Source: Zeus faber (lineage: Eukaryota; Chordata; Actinopteri; Zeiformes; Zeidae). From it: 64,000 nucleotides of DNA. The translations under genes were made by a program, and so were the position numbers. Shown here one piece after another: positions 59,131 to 64,000 of the stretch (position 1 is the first letter of the stretch; each line of letters starts with the position of its first letter). The DNA lies in the NCBI GenBank assembly GCA_960531495.1, contig CAUIJY010000068.1:2570071-2634070 (forward strand), in the 5' to 3' direction. The notes under the pieces were generated by a model. It saw only the letters and a list, made by a program, of their open reading frames with translations, was not told where the DNA came from and did not search any database.

Positions 59131-59420
59131 ATGCAACTTCTGGTGCTCCTTCGTTTTGCTGATGGCCTTCTAGTCTGGATCATACGTTGTGAGGTTAAGC
59201 TTAATGCAGGCGTTGAGGCTTCCATCAGTTAAACTTAAGCGTAGGATGGTCTTAATGTTTCTCAGATGCGAGAAAGACTGCTCACATGCATTTGTAAAGC
59301 CAAACATGGTCAATACAGCATTACTCACACACTGCATTGTGTGCTGTGTGACGGGACGCTCGTTCCAAGTTTTAAGAATCAGCTGGTCTTCAGTTTCAAG
59401 TTCAAGTTCAAGTTCAAGAG
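59131..59420 (-). pseudogene. hAT transposase, C-terminal dimerisation region
   Basis: On the minus strand the frame reads KTWNERPVTQHTMQC, then LTMFGFTNACEQSFSHLRNI, then RLSLTDGSLNACIKLNLTTY, and ends near ISKTKEHQKLH. The CEQSFS...RLTD-like...LTTY pattern is the conserved C-terminal dimerisation domain of hAT transposases and their domesticated relatives. A TAG interrupts it after TTYDPD (59170-59172). Upstream coding sequence is not continuous beyond about 59420, where a TTCAAG repeat starts. A decayed DNA transposon gene. Confidence 0.8.
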
Positions 59421-59423
59421 ATT
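59393..59423 (+). repeat. TTCAAG hexamer repeat
   Basis: Four to five TTCAAG units followed by AGATTATTTGTCACATACAT. This looks like the tail of a short interspersed repeat inserted into the hAT remnant. Confidence 0.7.
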
Positions 59424-59639
59424 ATTTGTCACATACATATTGAAGTTTTTTCGACTTCTGTCCACTTTTGTTCAGCTGATTGGTCCGACTCGAGGCAGGG
59501 AGTTTTCTTAATGTTTGTCTGTCTTACAGAGGGGATCGGCGCATGGGCTCGTAAGCAGTCCAGCAGTGGAACGCCATTCCTCCTGCTCCCAAGAGGATCA
59601 TTATTATCCACAATTATTATAATGATCCTCAGTGATACA
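59424..59639. other. Probable inserted interspersed repeat
   Basis: Sequence between the TTCAAG tail and the hAT terminal region, with CAGCAGTGGAACGCCATTCC and a palindromic end (GGATCATTATTATCC / ATTATAATGATCC near 59592-59630). Likely a separate insertion; no family assigned. Confidence 0.35.
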
Positions 59640-60044
59640 TATAATTGTGGCCTGCGTGCCGCAAGTTGAAATGAACAGTAAAACTTTCGCCATGTCGGCG
59701 CACCACAGCCATCTCCTTCCCTAAGCCCTTACCTGTGGGCAGAGACTTCCACAAGTTGCGCCTGAGCAGAGACCCGGTAGGGGCAGGGCGCCGAGTAAAT
59801 GGCGCCCCGGAGTCTTTATGTTGTCCGCAGCCGGTGCTTGACTACTTTGTCCGCCACATTTATATTTTGAATTTTATTTTCAAGTTGTACTTTCTCTTAC
59901 CTGTTTTACTTTAAAATGACACAGAATAATAATTTATTACTTGTTAATTGTGATGAAAAATTTTAGCTCAAAATTGTATGCGAGCCATATACCGTCATCA
60001 AAAGAGCCGTAATTGGCTCGCGAGCCATAGGTTCCCGACCCCTG
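59640..60044 (-). mobile_element. hAT transposon 5' terminal region
   Basis: The right end reads, on the minus strand, CAGGGGTCGGGAACCTATGG followed by CTCGCGAGCC, a typical hAT terminal inverted repeat. Inside it lie a GC-rich segment and AT-rich untranslated sequence. An 8-bp target copy would be CTCTAGAT (60045-60052), but the partner end was not found. Together with the transposase remnant at 59131-59420 it forms a broken hAT element in minus orientation. Confidence 0.75.
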
Positions 60045-60824
60045 CTCTAGATTGATTCAATCTTTAAGCTTACTCAGATCTTCCCTGATCGGAACAATAT
60101 CTCAGTGAGTCGTCACCTTCACTTTTCGGGAATCTTGTGTTGCCTTTGCTGGACCTGTCCAGACGACTCCTTGTTGGATATCTTACGGCCGGTCTCTGAC
60201 TGCCGCTGGGCACACAACCTGGACATGAAGAGAGTCTCATCATCGTCGCCAGATTGTTGGATAAATTATCCTAGGTGGTCGGTGAGGTTAATCTGCCTGC
60301 TACAGGAAAACAAAACTGAGAGTATTAAAGATATTTATTCTGCAAAATAAAGAGAAAGATACCGTCATGCTTCAAAGCAGTGTTCTGATCAGTCTACCCC
60401 TATTACTGACGAAGAGGGCTTTATACCAAAGAGAGGTTGTGTGTCAGGTGTCATTTACAACTCTGATCCTCAGTCATATCCCTGGGTGTTCCCCCAAACA
60501 GTGATTTAACAGTCAAACTTCGGTCACAGACACAATCCTACTGTACCATAAAACAAACACACAACGCTCTTTTAAGTCCCTCTTGTCCTTATCCTTATCT
60601 CCACACAAGGTTAAGTGAAGGATGGAATGTGGTCTGGTATTTCCAATACTACAACTGAAATGTTTTAGACAGTTTTTACACACAGACACACACAGACACT
60701 TTTTTTGTCTCTTTATATTAACTCTGAGTGACTCATAAAAACCCATAGACAATGAGTTTTATAACTAAGTAACATACAAAAGGCTATTGTCCTGTATAAA
60801 ACATGTAAAACCTCATTCAAATAG
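60045..60824. other. No recognised gene
   Basis: An 81-codon plus frame (60105-60350) and a 79-codon minus frame (60513-60752) show no family motif. The rest is ordinary-looking unique sequence. Confidence 0.4.
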
Positions 60825-61190
60825 TTGATCATGTGCATTTTTCTCTCAGCCTACATACGTGCAACTGCGGCTCTAGCGCATGCCACTGTGATTGCACTGA
60901 CGTTTCACCTTCTGGACTTGATAGACCTGCTGGCTAATTTAAGGGTCTTATTGGCCCGACTTAATGGCCTTGTTGGCCGACTTGAAGGACCTGCTGGATG
61001 CGTTGCCAAGCCCGCTTTGCGCACTCAAAGTTGTACTGCCACTGCGGTCCAGGCCTTTTGCCCGTTCCTCCAAGCCTGGCTGTCTGTTTGGGCCCACGAG
61101 TTCTGTGGAGCCTCAGCCTTCCGAGGGGTCTGAGGGTTCCGTGGGCCCTGGGTGTTCTGACATCATTGCTCTCAGCAATGCCTTGAGGTG
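60825..61190 (+). other. Leucine-rich overlapping open frames, unassigned
   Basis: A 102-codon frame from 60825 carries evenly spaced leucines (LLDLIDLLANLRVLLARL), then Gly/Pro. An overlapping frame from 60964 reads LLADLKDLLDALPSPLCALK and a Ser/Gly/Pro-rich tail. At the DNA level GACCTGCTGG and TTGGCC-type words repeat. This region is GC-richer than its surroundings. It may be an exon remnant or a decayed repeat; I do not recognise it. Confidence 0.25.
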
Positions 61191-61665
61191 AGGCCAATCT
61201 TTTTACTCTTAAGCCCTCACCACATGTAGCTGTACTTGGCTATACAGCGAGCTAAACACTCTTGCAATAAGTACCCAGAGACAGGAGCGCACTTTTGGTA
61301 TCGTTAATGAAAGCGGTGTAAAACTGTGGAACAGTAGAGAAATATGCAGATAAACGATCAATCTCTATGCAGATGTAGATAACGTGTTAATACGTTGTCA
61401 TAGCTCCCACATTGTATACATACAACAATAACATGAATTATCTCACAAATTGTGCTTTCTCAAGGGCAGTGAAGAGGCTGATGGAAGAGATGTTAATCCG
61501 GGTCTGGGACATGATCAGATTGGCTGAGTGTGCCTTGATCTGTTTATGCCTGTTCTGATTTTACTATTATATTATTATACTATCATCCAAATGCTATGAT
61601 GTTGCAATACTGACTGCGCGGGGGGCGCACCGGGAGGCAGAACAACCGTGTTTTGGTTGCATCTA
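61191..61665. other. No recognised gene
   Basis: Unique-looking sequence with no motif that I can support. Confidence 0.4.
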
Positions 61666-61790
61666 AATTTTTTAGTATGGCTTTTAAGTTGGTTTTTAAC
61701 TGTATTTCTGTGTTTGTATTGGAACTGATTTTTTTAATCTGGCTTTTAAATCAGTTTTGAAACTGTATTTCTGTATCAGGATTGGGTCTG
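61666..61790 (+). repeat. 62-bp imperfect tandem duplication
   Basis: Two units share GGCTTTTAA, AACTGTATTTCTGT and ATTGG at 62-base spacing. A third unit may start at AATTTTTGGG. Confidence 0.75.
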
Positions 61791-61960
61791 AATTTTTGGG
61801 ACACATCATCAGTAGTGGACCCCAGGACCATGGGGTGTTTGACCATTATCACTAGACACCCTCGCCTGAGGAAGGCCCTCCCGTGGTTGATCAAGCCTCG
61901 GAGTGTGTCCCATAGCCAATTGGAGTTCAATTTGGGTTATGCTCGATTGTGGGTAGGCAA

Positions 61961-62037
61961 AGAGTTTTGCTAAGCATTAATTTAGAATGATTTATGTTAA
62001 GAGTTTTGCTAAACATTAATTTTGAATGACCAATTTA
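61961..62037 (+). repeat. 39-bp tandem duplication
   Basis: AGAGTTTTGCTAAGCATTAA followed 39 bases later by AGAGTTTTGCTAAACATTAA, with similar tails (TTTAGAATGA / TTTTGAATGA). Confidence 0.85.
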
Positions 62038-63554
62038 CTAATGCTTCATGCAATTATGCCATGTCAAGGTTGGTATGGTAAATTATAAAAAAAAAATAAA
62101 AGGTTACGTTTAATAGGTAAGTATTTAGAGGTGTCTTGTGTTCCTACTTTGTGTCAGGGTCTTCTGTAGGTTCAGAATGAAGTTAGCTCCTCGGCACATC
62201 TGAATTTATGGGGCATAGCTCCACCCATTTTTTGGAATAAACTCCTTTTATTTTCTTTGTTTTCTTCCAATAAAAATCCTAATTGGTTTTAACCAATTGG
62301 GGATGGGGGGATGGGTTTTAACCAACTTCATCTTTCATTTTCATAAACGTCCTTTACTTACTCAACTTACTACGCCGGATCGAGCTGTACACTCTACCTT
62401 CATCCACTCCCTCATTTTCATGAGGGAAAGGAGGATAGAAGAGAGAAGATAGAAGATAACGTATTGTCAGACGATTTAAAATGCTGAAAAGGCGGTTAGG
62501 TTAAAAGCTTGTATGTGCGCCCCACACTGTGTTGGTGTGGGGCGTGGTTGTGTGTTTGGGCGCCGCGCCCCTGCATCGATCTGGTCGCGATTCGCCTCTC
62601 TCCCAGTGCCAAAACTTATATTCACAAATACACCACACAATAGGCCTAGGGCTTGCGGGATGGGTGGGGTGCAAGCTATATAGGTGGGGATGCAGCGGGC
62701 AGCTGCCATCTTGCCTGTCACGCTCCTGCCCCAGCGTGCTTCTCGTCCGTTACGAAATGTTAATCCGACTCATATTGGCTTAGAATGCATACACTCGCAC
62801 ACGAATCCTACTCCAAGCAACACTCCACCAGACCAGGGTCTGCGGGGCAGGAGGGGTGTGAGTGATTCAGGGTCGACTTGCCTGAAGGACTTGCATCCCC
62901 AACCCCGCAATTTTGACTGCAATAGGCAACAGTACACATTTAGCACTGGGGTTTTCCGGGATGGACAGACAGGCGGTCCTATCACACACACACACACATG
63001 CACACACCACCACACCTTCTTTGAATGCACCCCAGCAGCCTTCTGGTTGCATTACTCTCCTTTTCTCCCTCATTTACTGCCATAACTATGACAGGAAGAG
63101 GCCAGGTGACCATTTGTCATTCCAGTTTTCCTGGACCTAATCAACTGTTTTTCATTACATGTTGTCGTCCAATGTTAATTTTTTTGTGTAAATGTTTTCA
63201 GGTTCTATGTTTAATTGTCTCACCGGCCATGATTCTCTCCCTCTTGGGGTAGTGATCAGTTGTTTAGACCCAAACATGATAAATAGTTTTCCAAAGAGGG
63301 GGGTTGGTGGTGGTTCTCTTTGACCAAAAACTGTGCTCTTGTCATCCTACAGGTCATCCACTGGACAGAATTATTGCAGCAGTTCTTGATGATTTAAGAA
63401 TTAATAAAGTGTTGCATTGCAGGTGGAGAACTTGAGCTACACTTGCGGACTAACTCTGTCCTAGATGCAATGGCATGCAAATACTCTTTGTTGTATACCC
63501 AGCATGCTGACAGGATGGGTTGAAAATAAATAAATAAAAAATAAAATCTCCACG
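62038..63554. other. Unassigned sequence with a small CA run
   Basis: I see no gene that I can support. Features are a G-rich stretch (GGGGATGGGGGGATGGG near 62302), a CA run at about 62983-63008 and an A-rich TAAATAAATAAAAAATAAAA run at 63525-63545 just before the satellite resumes. The open frames near 62476-63252 are short and overlapping on both strands, without motifs. Confidence 0.4.
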
Positions 63555-64000
63555 AATTACTCTGTGTGGCAGGATCAGACAAAAGGTCAAACATGTATTT
63601 GTCGAGTTAAAAAACGCATTTTCAGCCCATTTAAACGTCGAAAAGGCGGATCGGTTAAACGCTACAGTCATTACTCTGTGTGACAGTGTCAGGCAGTTTA
63701 AATACTATGATGAACTAGTATGTGCTGCTAAAGTGTTGTTTGTCAAACAGTTGTAGGTCCTTCTAACATTTATTTTTCGAGTAATGATTATTTTTATCAA
63801 CGTCTGCACATGTGGGAAAAAAGTGTTGTCTGTCAACGAGTTTTAGGCTCATATAAAATGTATTTTTCGAGTTATGAGTATTTTCAGAATTTTGGACGGT
63901 TTGCTGCCTTGCTGAACTAGAGAAACACCGAACCAATGTCTCTTTATAGGTGAATGATTCAGAATGCTGCAGTACACCACATAATTTTAATTAATATGAG
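63555..64000 (+). repeat. A/B satellite array, returning at the right edge
   Basis: Starts with ATTACTCTGTGTGGCAG. It contains A-type words (TTTAAACGTCGAAAAGG, CTCTGTGTGACAGTGTCAG, CTAAAGTGTTGTTTGTCAAA) and then B-type words (TTTGGACGGTTTGCTG, GAGAAACACCGAACC, GAATGCTGCAGTACA). Orientation is that of the left-edge arm, and the monomers are diverged. Cut by the window end. Confidence 0.92.

Noticed and set aside
62460-62512. Weak likeness of GTCAGACGATTTAAAATGCT and GAAAAGGCGG to satellite A
   Set aside because: Only short words match and their order is not that of a monomer. Too little to call a satellite remnant.

Overview
The window looks like repeat-dominated, probably pericentromeric or otherwise heterochromatic, nuclear DNA of a teleost (ray-finned) fish. 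The evidence is a Sushi-like Ty3/gypsy LTR element, a fish class-I-type endogenous retrovirus with a tRNA-Trp primer site, the dispersed teleost word around CATTTAGCAGATGCTTTTAT, hAT transposon remains, CA microsatellites, and coding-like pieces of families that I know only from uncharacterised teleost proteins. No intact, confidently functional protein gene, rRNA, tRNA or CRISPR array is visible.

Layout. 1-4512: a two-monomer satellite (A, 208 bp; B, 196 bp). 4513-6105: a 59-bp-based AT-rich minisatellite. 6106-8982: the same A/B satellite in inverted orientation. 8983-29907: a 20.8-kb array derived from GAAA/GATT/GAAT tetramers, almost free of C on the plus strand, with nested higher-order repeats of about 1.3, 1.54 and 3.5 kb. 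30099-33056: a broken Ty3/gypsy element with a 5-bp target duplication, sitting in CA-rich DNA. 33231-34080: unassigned sequence, partly GC-rich. 34081-42806 and 42808-51534: a nearly perfect tandem duplication of 8.73 kb. Each copy holds a coding-like exon, a foldback element, a degenerate multi-exon SGNH-hydrolase-like gene, an integrase-end fragment, an inverted pair of dispersed repeats and a retroviral env fragment. 50750-57060: the retrovirus fossil on the minus strand, whose env end lies inside duplication copy 2. 57300-58000: a further copy of the dispersed repeat. 59131-60044: hAT transposon remains. 60045-63540: mostly unassigned sequence with small tandem repeats. 63555-64000: the A/B satellite returns.

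How the parts relate. The same satellite bounds the window at both ends and forms an inverted pair around a second tandem repeat near the left end, so the rest probably lies within or beside satellite blocks. The 8.73-kb duplication has one breakpoint inside the retrovirus (integrase/env region). It is therefore younger than that insertion, and by its near identity it is recent. The long open frames across 9-30 kb (up to 679 codons on the minus strand) are artefacts: that strand almost lacks G, so two of the three stop codons cannot form. I do not see a new cellular system. The most unusual structures are the 20.8-kb tetramer lattice with nested higher-order repeats, the inverted satellite with a distinct minisatellite core, and the recent duplication in which one copy of an exon stays open while the other is interrupted.
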